Shown: positions 27,409 to 36,672, counted from the stretch's first letter. The stretch is DNA of 36,985 nucleotides from Deltaproteobacteria bacterium (GCA_018645005.1 JABGPJ010000119.1:1-36985); one strand, 5' to 3'. Program-made: numbers and translations. The notes: generated by a model not told the origin, from the letters alone.

Positions 27409-28365
27409 TTAATCGATGCGTTGCTTTTTCACCCAAACAGATATTGGTTTTGGCCAGATTTCCTTAATCTGAATCTCCGGGCGGATTCTCAAGGTGGGTG
27501 ATTCAATTTTATACTCTTTTCCCGGGCGCAAATTTTCAAGATCAATAAAAGCCTGAATATCTTTTTTGTTGAAGGTATCCATCAGCGAACGTGGGCCTCG
27601 CAGCAGTACGTTGAAACGCTTTGGATTGATACGGGTCACATATGTTTGATTGACAATCCCGATGGGTATATCCAGGAATCTCACATCTACGGGCTCACTG
27701 CCGATACGAATTTTCGAAATATACCATTCCTGTTTCGGCTCGACCGTTATGCCTTTGGCTAAGGATAATTGAACCAAAAGCTCGATATGGCTGTCTGCTT
27801 TATCGATATTGATTGCTTTTGTTTCCAGCTGTTCAATTTTCTCCGTAATGGACTTGGGTCCCCTGATGGTTACAAACTCCGGTTCCATCGTGACCTTTTC
27901 CAGCACATAGCCTTTTGAAACTTCTCCCACGAATACAGCTTTGATCGGAACGGTTTTTTGGATGACTTCTTCAAATATCAGATCCATCGAACTGGGCGAT
28001 ACCTGTGTTATCTTGACGTTGATGGTATCCTTCTGGACTTCGATAATATCGTTATTGAGCCCATAGGTCCGGTCTCCGGGGATAGCATCTTCCAGATCAA
28101 TTACAGCCTGAAACAGACTGGGATGTGCTTTTTGAATTTCGTTACTCGGGATCTCCACAGAGACACTGACAGATTGTAAGGGGTCTGAGATGATCTCCAG
28201 GTTTTTAGGTAGGTTAACGTAGGAGACTGGTACGAAAAACTGGATCTCAGTCAGATTATTTTGATCCGGCGCTGGTGCGAATATCCAGATGGTTATTGCG
28301 AAACACAATGCGAGTAGTTTCTGCAGCGGATTGTTAAAAAGCAGTCTCTTGATAGCCGGTTTCAT
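27409..28365 (-). CDS. ybbR: YbbR-domain protein, partner of the diadenylate cyclase
   Basis: A 318-residue protein anchored by one N-terminal membrane helix (LQKLLALCFAITIWIFA, about 14-30), with the rest outside. It contains about three YbbR repeats of beta strands (roughly 35-115, 125-210 and 225-312), with the recurring pattern of a strand, NLP or GPRS turn, and V-I-P (FFVPVSYVNLP, VTIRGPKSI, VLLRGPRSL). YbbR (CdaR) proteins bind or modulate the c-di-AMP synthase CdaA in Firmicutes. Here the genes overlap by 4 bp (ATGA), which fits co-translation and complex formation. glmM, a common third member, is not next to it. Confidence 0.93.
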   Translation of the reverse strand: MKPAIKRLLFNNPLQKLLALCFAITIWIFAPAPDQNNLTEIQFFVPVSYVNLPKNLEIISDPLQSVSVSVEIPSNEIQKAHPSLFQAVIDLEDAIPGDRTYGLNNDIIEVQKDTINVKITQVSPSSMDLIFEEVIQKTVPIKAVFVGEVSKGYVLEKVTMEPEFVTIRGPKSITEKIEQLETKAINIDKADSHIELLVQLSLAKGITVEPKQEWYISKIRIGSEPVDVRFLDIPIGIVNQTYVTRINPKRFNVLLRGPRSLMDTFNKKDIQAFIDLENLRPGKEYKIESPTLRIRPEIQIKEIWPKPISVWVKKQRID

Positions 28366-29147
28366 GCGCCGATTGTTTTTTTAGTTTTGGCAAAAATTTC
28401 TTTGACTTTTGTTTTGATTTCGTAGTCCGGGCTTTGAGTAATTAGTTCGCCGCTGTGAGCAAGGCTGATTTCACCGGTTTCTTCACTGACAGTCAGGACA
28501 ACCGCATCGGATTCTTCGCTCAATCCCAGAGCAGCACGGTGTCGGGTTCCCTGGTTCTTGCTGATATCGATCTCCTTAGACAAAGGCAGAATACATCCTG
28601 CATAGGCGATCAATCCTTTTCTATTGATGACCACGGCACCATCATGTAAGGGAGAATTTGGGTTAAAAATAGATACCAGTAGCTGTCTTGAGAATTCTGC
28701 ATTTAACTTGGTTGCTCCAGAATAATAATCTCCAAGTCCCATCTCGTTTTCCAATACAATCAGTGCCCCGATTCTTTTATTTGAGAAATGTTCACACACG
28801 GAATAGATACTTTCAAGAATATTGGATGATTTCCCCAGGTGCGCATCGTGAAAAAGGGTCGTGGTTCCCATTTGTGCCAGAGCGTTTTTAATATCTGACT
28901 GAAAAAGGACGATAAAGACGATGACAATGGAACTCATTATATTCCGCAAGACCCATGTGCTGCCGATGAGGTTGAATAATTCGGCGAAATAGAAGAATAT
29001 CGCAACAACCAAAAAACCGCCCAGAATCTGGATGGTGCGGGTACCCCTCAACATGAGGAGAATCCTATAGATAATGATGGCGAGAATGATAATATCGATA
29101 TAATCCTGCCACCGGATATTATTTAAAAAGTCGAAAGTAAATGGCAT
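28362..29147 (-). CDS. cdaA: Diadenylate cyclase (c-di-AMP synthase)
   Basis: A 261-residue membrane enzyme that makes c-di-AMP from two ATP. Three N-terminal membrane helices are visible (about 15-33, 38-56, 66-84). The DisA_N catalytic domain follows, with the key motifs DGA at 169-171 (SPLHDGAVVI) and RHR at 202-204 (GTRHRAALGLSE). Length is close to CdaA of Gram-positive bacteria (about 270). It lies after folP with a 120-bp gap and overlaps ybbR by 4 bp. The start has only a weak Shine-Dalgarno; the 120-bp gap could hold an internal promoter. Confidence 0.96.
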   Translation of the reverse strand: MPFTFDFLNNIRWQDYIDIIILAIIIYRILLMLRGTRTIQILGGFLVVAIFFYFAELFNLIGSTWVLRNIMSSIVIVFIVLFQSDIKNALAQMGTTTLFHDAHLGKSSNILESIYSVCEHFSNKRIGALIVLENEMGLGDYYSGATKLNAEFSRQLLVSIFNPNSPLHDGAVVINRKGLIAYAGCILPLSKEIDISKNQGTRHRAALGLSEESDAVVLTVSEETGEISLAHSGELITQSPDYEIKTKVKEIFAKTKKTIGA

Positions 29148-29267
29148 TATTTCAGTCAGCTAAATCATGAATAATAGCAGTTGAGCATCGCGTTGCGTCT
29201 CAAAATTATGCAAGCAAAGTTCCAAATTTATCTCTATTTGAACTGTCGATTGTGGCATTGAATCTTG

Positions 29268-30440
29268 TTAGAGAGCCTGTGTATAACACCTTGCCATTTC
29301 AACAGCATCTTTTGTTTCCTGAACCGTATGCACACGAAATACAGTCGCGCCCTTCATCCACCCCAGAGCCTGTGTCACCAGCGTACCGGAAGTCCTTTGA
29401 TTCAAGTCGCGCTGTAGGATTTCCCCTATAAAGGATTTATTAGATGTGCCAATCTGAATCAGGTTATCAAAATTGGAAAAAGCAGGTAGCAGGTTTAAGA
29501 TATCCATGTTGTTTAAAACAGTTTTACCAAATCCGATACCGGGGTCAAGCAGAATCCGGTTTTTTCCCAAGTCTTCATCATGACATATTTTTAATTTGGA
29601 CTGAAAAAACTGATAGATCTCACCAATGATATCGTCGTAGTGCGGGCACCGTTGCATATTATCCGGTGTTCCCTGAATGTGCATTAAACAATAACTCGCG
29701 TTGTGTCTACGAATGATACGGATCATTTCACGACCGGCGGCCAGACCAGAGATATCATTGATCATGTCTGCTCCGGCGGCAAGCGATGCATCGGCTACGG
29801 CCGGTTTAATCGTGTCGATGGATAAGGGAATACGGAAGCGACGTCTAATTTGTTTGACCGCCTTCAAAATACGATCCAGTTCTTCTTCCTCTGTAACGCC
29901 AAGTGCTCCAGGTCGCGAAGATTCTCCCCCGATATCGATGATATCGACACCCGCCTGGATCATTTTTTCAGCAACGGTGCCATAATCATCCAATTGGAAA
30001 AAATTGCCGCCATCATAAAATGAGTCCGGGGTAATATTAAGGATTCCCATGATCCGAGGCTGATCCTTTTTCCAGGTCTGATTTCCAACCTTGAAACAGG
30101 GATCTGATTGTCGGTTGAACGAGGCGTCAATTTCCTGAAACAGTTGTAATTCCTTAGCAACGGCTAAGAAATTCAGGATGCGGCTAAAAACGGTGAACTG
30201 CGCTGCTAGAAGAAATACACTCCCTCCAGCGCGGCGACTGGCGAGTTTGCAGAACCCTGGAAAAGCTTTCGCTGTGGATAAACAAATTTCCGGCGGTGGA
30301 TCCCTAAAAAAGCGAGTGAAGATGGTAACTGGACCTTGGTGTTGCTCATCGAGTTGCCAGCGGAAGGTTCGATTGAGGTAAGAACGGGCAATATCAACTG
30401 GAACGTCGTTCAACAGGTACTGATACTCTGGGTCGATCAT
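29268..30440 (-). CDS. folP: Dihydropteroate synthase with N-terminal extension
   Basis: A 390-residue enzyme of folate synthesis that joins para-aminobenzoate to the pterin pyrophosphate; sulfonamides inhibit this step. The catalytic TIM barrel begins near 125 with MGILNITPDSFYDGG at 131-145, followed by DIIDIGGESSRPGA near 165-180, IDTIKPAVA, LDPGIGFGK and the tail FRVHTVQETKDAV. A typical enzyme is about 280 residues, so some 120 N-terminal residues are extra; they include RTFRWQLDEQ and PGFCKLASRR and have no motif I know. The ATG overlaps the ftsH stop by 4 bp, which fixes the start and supports the extension. The gap to cdaA is 120 bp. Confidence 0.95.
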   Translation of the reverse strand: MIDPEYQYLLNDVPVDIARSYLNRTFRWQLDEQHQGPVTIFTRFFRDPPPEICLSTAKAFPGFCKLASRRAGGSVFLLAAQFTVFSRILNFLAVAKELQLFQEIDASFNRQSDPCFKVGNQTWKKDQPRIMGILNITPDSFYDGGNFFQLDDYGTVAEKMIQAGVDIIDIGGESSRPGALGVTEEEELDRILKAVKQIRRRFRIPLSIDTIKPAVADASLAAGADMINDISGLAAGREMIRIIRRHNASYCLMHIQGTPDNMQRCPHYDDIIGEIYQFFQSKLKICHDEDLGKNRILLDPGIGFGKTVLNNMDILNLLPAFSNFDNLIQIGTSNKSFIGEILQRDLNQRTSGTLVTQALGWMKGATVFRVHTVQETKDAVEMARCYTQAL

Positions 30441-32245
30441 GCGCGTTCACCATCAAGGGGTCTACTTTTTTCAACTATGTTAATAATATCTTCCCCGCTG
30501 ATGGTTTCCATTTCGATCAACTCCTGGGTTACAGCATGCAGAGAATCGATGTTTTCATTCAGCAAATCCATTGCTATCTGGTAGGCTTCGTTAACAATTT
30601 TGTTTACTTCCTGATCAATCGAGTTAGCGGATTTTTGGCTGATATTTTTTTTCCGCATGATATCACGTCCCAGGAAGACTTCGCCCTGGTTGGCCCCGAG
30701 ATGGACGGGGCCCATCGTTTTACTCATGCCCCAGTTACACACCATGCGGTTGGCGAACGAAGCTGCGCGTTCAAGATCATTACTGGCACCGGTCGTAAAA
30801 TGACTAAAAACAATCTCTTCCGCAGCGCGACCGCCCATCATCATAACAAGCATTCCCCTTAACTGAGATTCTTTTTGCGAGTGTTTGTCGTCAACCGGCA
30901 AGAGCATCGTTAAACCTAAAGCTCGACCCCTGGGAATGATGGTGACTTTGTGTACCGGATCGACCTCTTTCAGTAGCGCGGCAATGATGGCATGCCCGGC
31001 CTCATGGTAGGCGGTTGTTTTCTTTTCTTCCTCAGGAATGACCATTGAACGTCGTTCTTTGCCCATCATGACCTTGTCCCTCGATTTTTCAAAGTCATCC
31101 ATCTCAATAGTAGATTTGTTTTGTCTGGCTGCGGTCAATGCGCTTTCATTCGCCAGATTGGCCAGATCGGCTCCCGTAAAACCAGGAGTCGCCTGGGCGA
31201 TAACTTTGAGATCCACGTTCTCCGAAAGTTTCAGATCTCTTGTATGAATAGTTAGAATCTTTTGTCTGCCATTCATATCAGGCCTGGGGACAACTACCTG
31301 GCGATCGAATCTACCCGGACGGGTTAAAGCTGAATCCAGTACATCCGGCCGATTGGTCGCCGCAATGACAATGACACCTTCGTTACCGTTAAACCCATCC
31401 ATTTCCACCAGGAGCTGGTTCAGGGTCTGTTCTCTTTCATCGTTGCCACCGCCGAGTCCGGCGCCTCGATGTCTACCCACCGCATCGATCTCGTCGATAA
31501 AAACGATGCCCGGAGCGTTTTCTCTGGCCTGGGCAAACAGATCGCGAACACGGCTGGCCCCGACACCAACGAACATTTCGACAAAATCGGAACCGCTGAT
31601 ATTGAAGAATGCAACTTGGGCTTCTCCAGCAATGGCTTTAGCAAGCAACGTTTTTCCTGTTCCCGGTTCCCCTACCAACAGAACACCTGTGGGGATTTTC
31701 CCCCCTAATTTTTCAAATTTGCTCGGATCTTTTAAGAACTCGACAATTTCATCAAGTTCAGCTTTTGATTCATCAATTCCGGCAACATCATCAAATGTAT
31801 ACTTTTTAGCGTCCTCATCCACTTTGTGATGCTGGGATTTGCCAAATCCCATGATCTTGTTTCCACCTTGCATCTGTTTCATGAAAAATACCCAGACACC
31901 GATAATCAATATGATGGGCAGCCAGGAACTCAGGATAGCAAAAAAGAGATTATTGGAGCCGTCCGATTCGAAACGGAAATGAATCCCTCTTTTGTATAAC
32001 AAACGGGGCAATTCAGTGTAATACTTGGGCATACTGGTAATAAATGTTTCCTGGTTTGCGGAGCGACCATTAATTTGGGTACCCTTGATGACGACTTCAC
32101 TCATCTGTCCATTTTCAACGATGTCCATAAACTGGGAGAAATTGATCTCTCGTCCTTTCCGGTTTTCTGCTGAAAATGTAAAAAGAATGACGACACCAAG
32201 TACGATGGCAATCAATAGAAACAGATTTTTAGGAACTTTATTCAT
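30437..32245 (-). CDS. ftsH: ATP-dependent membrane zinc protease
   Basis: A 602-residue AAA protease that degrades membrane and some soluble proteins. Two N-terminal membrane helices (about 9-25 and 103-122) flank a periplasmic domain. The AAA module has Walker A GEPGTGKT (192-199), Walker B IVFIDEID near 247-254 and the SRH arginine region near 309-313. The zinc site is HEAGH at 414-418 with a third ligand D490 in SNDLERA. I start it at the ATG at 32245 rather than the in-frame TTG one codon upstream, as AAGAG lies at the right distance. It heads the operon with folP, cdaA, ybbR and pdxJ. Membrane protease and c-di-AMP synthase in one operon suggest linked envelope control. Confidence 0.97.
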   Translation of the reverse strand: MNKVPKNLFLLIAIVLGVVILFTFSAENRKGREINFSQFMDIVENGQMSEVVIKGTQINGRSANQETFITSMPKYYTELPRLLYKRGIHFRFESDGSNNLFFAILSSWLPIILIIGVWVFFMKQMQGGNKIMGFGKSQHHKVDEDAKKYTFDDVAGIDESKAELDEIVEFLKDPSKFEKLGGKIPTGVLLVGEPGTGKTLLAKAIAGEAQVAFFNISGSDFVEMFVGVGASRVRDLFAQARENAPGIVFIDEIDAVGRHRGAGLGGGNDEREQTLNQLLVEMDGFNGNEGVIVIAATNRPDVLDSALTRPGRFDRQVVVPRPDMNGRQKILTIHTRDLKLSENVDLKVIAQATPGFTGADLANLANESALTAARQNKSTIEMDDFEKSRDKVMMGKERRSMVIPEEEKKTTAYHEAGHAIIAALLKEVDPVHKVTIIPRGRALGLTMLLPVDDKHSQKESQLRGMLVMMMGGRAAEEIVFSHFTTGASNDLERAASFANRMVCNWGMSKTMGPVHLGANQGEVFLGRDIMRKKNISQKSANSIDQEVNKIVNEAYQIAMDLLNENIDSLHAVTQELIEMETISGEDIINIVEKSRPLDGERA

Positions 32246-32692
32246 CAACGACTCTTTTAAAACGGGATTGGATTAGATATCAGGATTTAACAGTTTTCCT
32301 GCTGCCTGTGATTTTCATCTCCGACTCAAGTGCAACTTGAACAGTTTGGTTTAAAGACGCTATAATTATGATTCTAGAGTGATTTTATTACTTTTCCAAG
32401 TAATATCTGGATAATGATGATCAAAATACGATCAGTGTGACGCGAGTGTAAGATCGGGAAAGCTTTTCAGCAAAAGTGAGGTTTTATTGCAATTTCCATA
32501 TTTGAAATGATACCTGCGATCCGCTGTCAGATTGTTATTCCCTGGGAGCAGAAAATAAAAAAAAATAAAATCAGACAGGCTGTATCAATGATGATCTGAA
32601 TATGCTTTATTAAGCCTTAGCAGTACCTTAAAAATCACCTTTTTTTGGAACCTGGAAGATTCGAAAACTGCGAATTTGCGGAGACACGGATT
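32246..32692. other. Divergent intergenic region between ftsH and the J-domain gene
   Basis: 447 bp with the ftsH promoter on the minus strand. For the plus-strand J-domain gene I see only a weak -35 candidate (TTGCAA near 32488) and A-rich runs around 32555-32570. There is no RNA gene or further coding sequence that I can support. Confidence 0.45.
32371..32399 (-). promoter_or_regulatory. Sigma-70-type promoter for the ftsH operon
   Basis: On the minus strand TTGGAA (32394-32399) is followed after exactly 17 bp by TAGAAT (32371-32376), about 126 bp upstream of the ftsH ATG. Each hexamer matches consensus at four to five positions. The leader that follows contains a small CAAGT-GCA-ACTTG palindrome (32327-32339). 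Confidence 0.55.
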
Positions 32693-33115
32693 ATGGATAT
32701 CAGTCAAAGACTATTTCGGTTAATGCGGACGATTGCAGAAGATAAATTCGAAACCATTGGACGGTTTATTGACGAGGGCAGTGATTATCTGGATGAACGG
32801 CTCAAGACCTGGGAAACTGAATTCGATTTTAGAGACGAAGAGCCGGATGCGGAGACCAGGCAGCAAAAACAACACACGCAGTCCCAATCCAGCGAATCAA
32901 TATACAGTAGTCAATTAATTGAAGATCTTCAACTCTTTGGATTGATACCCCCCTCCAGCCTGGAAGAGGTCAGACAGATCAGAAATCAGGAAATGAAGAA
33001 ATTCCACCCGGATAGATATCTCAATCAACCCGAAAAAATGGAAACAGCAAAACAGATCGTTCAGATATACAATGCGGCGTATGACCGCCTGAAAAAGAAT
33101 TTCAACTCAGTTTGA
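32693..33115 (+). CDS. Small protein with C-terminal J domain
   Basis: A 140-residue cytoplasmic protein. I start it at the ATG at 32693, which has GGAGA and CGGA ahead of it; the longer frame from 32645 begins with a TTG and adds 16 unlikely residues. Residues 1-50 are helical and acidic, 50-72 are a polar Gln/Ser-rich linker, and 73-140 are a J domain with helix II EEVRQIRNQEMKKF and the invariant HPD at 105-107, followed by helix III ETAKQIVQIYNAAYDRL. J domains stimulate DnaK ATPase. A C-terminal rather than N-terminal J domain marks it as a class III type co-chaperone. It stands alone, divergent from ftsH and convergent with rplL. The target of its N-terminal half is unknown. Confidence 0.85.
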   Translation: MDISQRLFRLMRTIAEDKFETIGRFIDEGSDYLDERLKTWETEFDFRDEEPDAETRQQKQHTQSQSSESIYSSQLIEDLQLFGLIPPSSLEEVRQIRNQEMKKFHPDRYLNQPEKMETAKQIVQIYNAAYDRLKKNFNSV

Positions 33116-33162
33116 ACTGGGGGACGCACAGGAATTGTCGAAGAAATTATTTGACCAAGGGG

Positions 33163-33190
33163 TGCAAACGAAACCTTAGTTTCGTTTGCA
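33163..33190. terminator. Strong 12-bp hairpin between the J-domain gene and rplL
   Basis: TGCAAACGAAAC (33163-33174) pairs perfectly with GTTTCGTTTGCA (33179-33190) over a 4-base CTTA loop. It lies between two convergent genes, 47 bp after one stop codon and 19 bp after the other. No T tract follows on either strand, but position and stability suggest a shared terminator or mRNA 3' end. Confidence 0.55.
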
Positions 33191-33209
33191 TGGTCTGTCA
33201 TACCAAATC

Positions 33210-33599
33210 CTACTTGACTTCGGCGGTTGCGCCGGCTTCACCAAGCTTCTTGGCAACTTCAGTAGCCTCTTCCTTAGTCACACCTTCCTTCACCTTGCAG
33301 TCAGCGCCAGCAGATTCAACCAATTCTTTGGCCTCTTTCAGACCCAGACCGGTGATTGCCCGAACTTCCTTGATAACGTTGATTTTTTTCTCACCAAAAG
33401 ATGTCATCACAACGTCAAATTCGGTTTGCTCTTCAGCAGCCTCAGCACCGGCTCCTGCAGCGGCGACTGGTGCAGCTACAGCAGCTGCAGCAGCGCTGAC
33501 ACCAAACTTCTCTTCGAGCTCTTTTACCATCTGTGACAGTTCGAGTACGGACATGGTTGAAATAAATTCAATTACTTGATCTTTTGTTATATCAGACAT
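33210..33599 (-). CDS. rplL: Ribosomal protein bL12 (L7/L12)
   Basis: A 129-residue stalk protein. The N-terminal dimerisation helices ([24 protein letters not shown]) lead to an alanine-rich hinge (about 32-58) and the C-terminal factor-binding domain ([20 protein letters not shown], then [12 protein letters not shown]). It is made in excess on ribosomes and contacts EF-Tu and EF-G. ATG with an AAGGAG Shine-Dalgarno. It lies 24 bp behind rplJ, the normal pair. Confidence 0.98.
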   Translation of the reverse strand: MSDITKDQVIEFISTMSVLELSQMVKELEEKFGVSAAAAAVAAPVAAAGAGAEAAEEQTEFDVVMTSFGEKKINVIKEVRAITGLGLKEAKELVESAGADCKVKEGVTKEEATEVAKKLGEAGATAEVK

Positions 33600-33623
33600 T
33601 TTTTTCTCCTTATGGATGTTGTG

Positions 33624-34151
33624 TTATTCCTTTGAATCAGCAATAGACTGCAAAGCACGTACAAAGCTGCTTGGCACTTCGTTCAATGTTCGTACAAAAT
33701 TTGTGACAGGGGCGTTCATGACGAACAGGAGTTGGACCAGCAACTCTTCCTTGCTCGGCAGGTTGCCTAGCGCCTTGACTGCGCTTGAATCTAGAATTTC
33801 GCCTTTTCCGCTAGAAACCAGGACTCCAGCTACCAGCTTAAGATTGTCGTTTTTCTTGACTTCATCAGCGATGATCTTTGCGGGCGCTGCAGGGTCCTCA
33901 GTGCTGTATACCAAAGCTCTTGTCTCTTTGAAATATTCACTGAGTCCCTCGAAAGGGGTTCCTTCAACGGCCAGTTTTGCAAGTGTGTTTTTGACGACAC
34001 GCATGCGGCTACTCTTTCCATAAAGTGTTTTTCTCAGGTTCGTCAGTTCTTCCACTGTCGAACCTTTGTAATCCACTAATACGCCTGTTACCGCTGATGA
34101 AAAAATCTCGTTGAATTCTTTCACCAGAAGCTCTTTTGTGGCTTTATCCAT
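33624..34151 (-). CDS. rplJ: Ribosomal protein uL10
   Basis: A 175-residue protein that anchors L7/L12 to the ribosome. Family marks are TGVLVDYKGSTVEELTNLR, RVVKNTLAKLA and the C-terminal helices that bind L12. I start it at ATG 34151, four codons inside the longer frame that opens with a TTG at 34163, because GGAG lies 5-8 bases upstream of the ATG and the product then begins MDKATKELL. In other bacteria L10-L12 represses its own mRNA by binding the leader; a 482-bp leader lies upstream here. Confidence 0.97.
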   Translation of the reverse strand: MDKATKELLVKEFNEIFSSAVTGVLVDYKGSTVEELTNLRKTLYGKSSRMRVVKNTLAKLAVEGTPFEGLSEYFKETRALVYSTEDPAAPAKIIADEVKKNDNLKLVAGVLVSSGKGEILDSSAVKALGNLPSKEELLVQLLFVMNAPVTNFVRTLNEVPSSFVRALQSIADSKE

Positions 34152-34633
34152 CAAAATCTCCAATTATCGCAACAATTAACCTAAATAATTGCTGTGTTGC
34201 GTAAAACGCAGTGAATGTCTGCCAACAATCAAACTGACGCTTTTAGGCAGTCGCTTGATCTGATACAGTTGAGAAAAACAGACGGTTCCTGGAGACGGCA
34301 TTCCGCCTGACAACTCACCTGTTGGTGCGATGCAGACAATAAATCAGACCTGTATGTTGCGGGTCTCTGATTATGGGTTTGTTTATGACGAAGATGCGGA
34401 GAGCTATAAAATGCAGGCCTCAAACCGATTTCATCTCAGCGGGAATATTTAAGCCAGGCGGCTCCAGCTATCTTCGATAAACTATGGGTTTTGCTTGTGG
34501 TTCTTTATTGATTTTTATTTCTGTTCTCCCTGAAATCCGATTTGATCTGACGAGTCGGATTTCAGAAATCTTGCAGCCGGCTTCAGGTAGACAATTATTT
34601 GTCCTTTGATCTTCAAAAGCCCGCTGTGTGCTA
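34152..34633 (-). ncRNA. Candidate L10 leader (autoregulatory 5' region of rplJ-rplL)
   Basis: These 482 bp between rplA and rplJ have no coding sequence I can support. On the minus strand they hold a perfect 9-bp hairpin (GAAATCCGA with TCGGATTTC, 34532-34563) and further on an AGACC/GGTCT stem around CGCAACATA. L10 leaders in many bacteria bind the L10-L12 complex and control this operon. The place fits, but I cannot confirm the kink-turn motif by eye. A separate rplJ promoter may also lie in here. Confidence 0.35.
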
Positions 34634-35326
34634 CTATTTAAAATTACTGGGGTCTACCCTTACGCCCGGTCCCTGTGTACTGGATATGGCGATATTGCGA
34701 ATATAAGTCCCCTTTGCAGTCGCTGGCTTTAATTTGATCAAGCTTTCGTAGAAAGCCTTGATATTCTCAGAGAGTGCTTCATCTGAGAAAGAGGCTAATC
34801 CTGCCATTGCCTGGACATTTGCCCCTTTGTCAGTTTTAAACTGTACCTGACCTTGTTTGATCAATTTAACTGTCTCGCCGACTGCCTGGGTCACTGTCCC
34901 AACTTTTGGATTGGGCATCAACCCTCTTGGTCCGAGGACTCTACCAATTTTACCAACAACCGCCATCATATCGGGAGTTGCGATAACACGGTCAAATTCC
35001 ATCCAACCCTCTTTAATCTTTGCCACCAACTCGTCGCCGCCGGCGAAATCGGCGCCTGCGTCCAATGCTTCTTTTTCCTTCTCGCCTTTTGCAAAAACCA
35101 GAACACGGACGACTTTACCAGTGCCGTTTGGCAGGCTGCAACTGCCCCGTACCATCTGATCAGATTTACGGGGGTCTATTCCCAAACGGAAGGCAACATC
35201 TACTCTTTCGTCGAATTTTGCTTTGGCGTATTTTTTGACTAGTTGAATGGCATCTAGGAGATCGTATTTTTGCATTCGATCAATCTCTTTTTTCCACTCT
35301 TTCTCTCTTTTGGATACGGCTGCCAT
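34634..35326 (-). CDS. rplA: Ribosomal protein uL1
   Basis: A 230-residue protein of the large-subunit L1 stalk, near the E. coli length of 234. Typical stretches are YAKAKFDERVDVAFRLGID, VLVFAKGEKEKEA, GWMEFDRVIATPDMM and GRVLGPRGLMPNPKVGTVT, the last being the L1 signature. It probably represses translation of its own operon with rplK, as in E. coli. It follows rplK by 63 bp on the same strand. ATG start. Confidence 0.98.
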   Translation of the reverse strand: MAAVSKREKEWKKEIDRMQKYDLLDAIQLVKKYAKAKFDERVDVAFRLGIDPRKSDQMVRGSCSLPNGTGKVVRVLVFAKGEKEKEALDAGADFAGGDELVAKIKEGWMEFDRVIATPDMMAVVGKIGRVLGPRGLMPNPKVGTVTQAVGETVKLIKQGQVQFKTDKGANVQAMAGLASFSDEALSENIKAFYESLIKLKPATAKGTYIRNIAISSTQGPGVRVDPSNFK

Positions 35327-35389
35327 GATTGTACCTAATGTGTTGTCAGTTGTGCTAATGTGTCAATTGATAATTCTAGATCTTTTCAG

Positions 35390-35812
35390 TTACTTAAGCT
35401 CAATTCCCATGCTTTTTGCTGTCCCACGAATCAGCTCCTTAGCTGCGTCGATATCATAACAGTTCAGATCCGGCATTTTGATTTTCGCTATCTCTTCCAG
35501 CTGTGCCTCTGTTACCTTTCCGACTTTAATCCGATTGGGTTCCGGCGAGGCCTTTTCAAGACCCAGGGCTTTTTTCAGCAGGATCGCCGCAGGGGGCGTC
35601 TTGGTAATAAAACTGAAAGAACGATCTGCATAGACGGTAATGACCACCGGAATGATCATCCCATCTTGTTTTTGAGTCTTCGAATTGAAGCTTTTGCAGA
35701 ACTCCATGATGTTAACACCATGCTGTCCCAGTGCCGGTCCGATGGGTGGTGCGGGATTGGCCTTGCCCGCCGGGACCTGCAGTTTAATGAGTGCCATTAC
35801 TTTTTTTGCCAT
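35390..35812 (-). CDS. rplK: Ribosomal protein uL11
   Basis: A 140-residue protein of the GTPase-associated centre. The N-terminal [22 protein letters not shown] signature segment is present (about 24-45 in the protein), as is the Pro-rich [21 protein letters not shown]. The C-terminal domain that binds 23S rRNA is intact (about 70-140). It follows nusG by 76 bp. ATG start with a weak Shine-Dalgarno (AAAGAGGC further off). Confidence 0.98.
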   Translation of the reverse strand: MAKKVMALIKLQVPAGKANPAPPIGPALGQHGVNIMEFCKSFNSKTQKQDGMIIPVVITVYADRSFSFITKTPPAAILLKKALGLEKASPEPNRIKVGKVTEAQLEEIAKIKMPDLNCYDIDAAKELIRGTAKSMGIELK

Positions 35813-35888
35813 TACGAAACTCTAAGCCTCTTTAAATGAAGATTAATAATTATTCCTAGTATCGCGAGTAACGCCCGATCTACCGGGT

Positions 35889-36431
35889 TCAAGTTGCGAG
35901 CCTGACCTTGTCAAAATCCAGTTCCAATGGAGTGGCTCTGCCGAAAATGCTGACCAGAACAATTAACTTGTTGTGATCACGATCAACGGTGTCGATGACA
36001 CCGTTAAACTCGGCAAATGGTCCTTCAATAACGATAACACTCTGTCCCGCAGAGAAAGTTGAGTCTATTTCAGCCTGTTTGATACCGCTTTGAATCTGTT
36101 CTCTTATCCCTGCCAGTTCTTTTTCTGGAACAGGCAATGGATTTTTCTGGTCTCCGCCGATGAATCCTGAAACACGAGGGATATCACACAGCACATGCCA
36201 CAGATCATCTGTCAGATTCATTTTAATTAAAATGTATCCCGGAAAATATGTGACCTGGCTTGTTCGTGATTTCCCTTTTTTTTTGGTTGTTACCTCTTCG
36301 GATGGGATGAAGATTTCTTCGACCAGTGCTTCCATTTTTCGGGATTTCAGCTGCTTCTCGATCAGCAGTTTTACCTTCTGCTCAAATCCGGCGTAGGCCT
36401 GAAGTATATACCATTTAGGTTCATCCAACAT
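35889..36431 (-). CDS. nusG: Transcription elongation and antitermination factor NusG
   Basis: A 180-residue factor that binds RNA polymerase and, through its KOW domain, Rho or ribosomal S10. The N-terminal NGN domain shows KWYILQAYAGFEQKVK, PGYILIKM and a VSGFIGG stretch; the C-terminal KOW domain has GQSVIVIEGPFAEFNG and the end LELDFDKVRL. Length matches the E. coli protein (181). Its ATG lies 7 bp behind the secE stop codon, so the two are co-transcribed. Confidence 0.97.
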   Translation of the reverse strand: MLDEPKWYILQAYAGFEQKVKLLIEKQLKSRKMEALVEEIFIPSEEVTTKKKGKSRTSQVTYFPGYILIKMNLTDDLWHVLCDIPRVSGFIGGDQKNPLPVPEKELAGIREQIQSGIKQAEIDSTFSAGQSVIVIEGPFAEFNGVIDTVDRDHNKLIVLVSIFGRATPLELDFDKVRLAT

Positions 36432-36438
36432 ATCAGTT

Positions 36439-36624
36439 TTATCCGATGATCATTTTGATAAATCCAGAAAATCCAAAATCCACTATGAACAAAAAGACGC
36501 CTGTAATTGCTACGATAACCAGAACCACTCCTGTCTGTTTCAAGGTTTGTTCTCTAGTCGGCCATGTGACTTTTTTAAACTCTGCTTTCACTTCAGAGAG
36601 AAATTTTCTAAATCTTTTGAACAT
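36439..36624 (-). CDS. secE: Preprotein translocase subunit SecE
   Basis: A 61-residue inner-membrane protein with the conserved amphipathic stretch FLSEVKAEFKKVTWPTREQT and one C-terminal membrane helix (about 34-57). It clamps SecY in the SecYEG channel. The start is the ATG at 36624: the frame stays open to 36705 but would then run into the tRNA-Trp gene, so the extra residues are false. Single-helix SecE is the normal form outside enterics. Confidence 0.95.
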   Translation of the reverse strand: MFKRFRKFLSEVKAEFKKVTWPTREQTLKQTGVVLVIVAITGVFLFIVDFGFSGFIKMIIG

Positions 36625-36672
36625 TAACTGTGTCTTGGCAAATGTAGTGAACCGCTGATGTTGGTAACGGAA

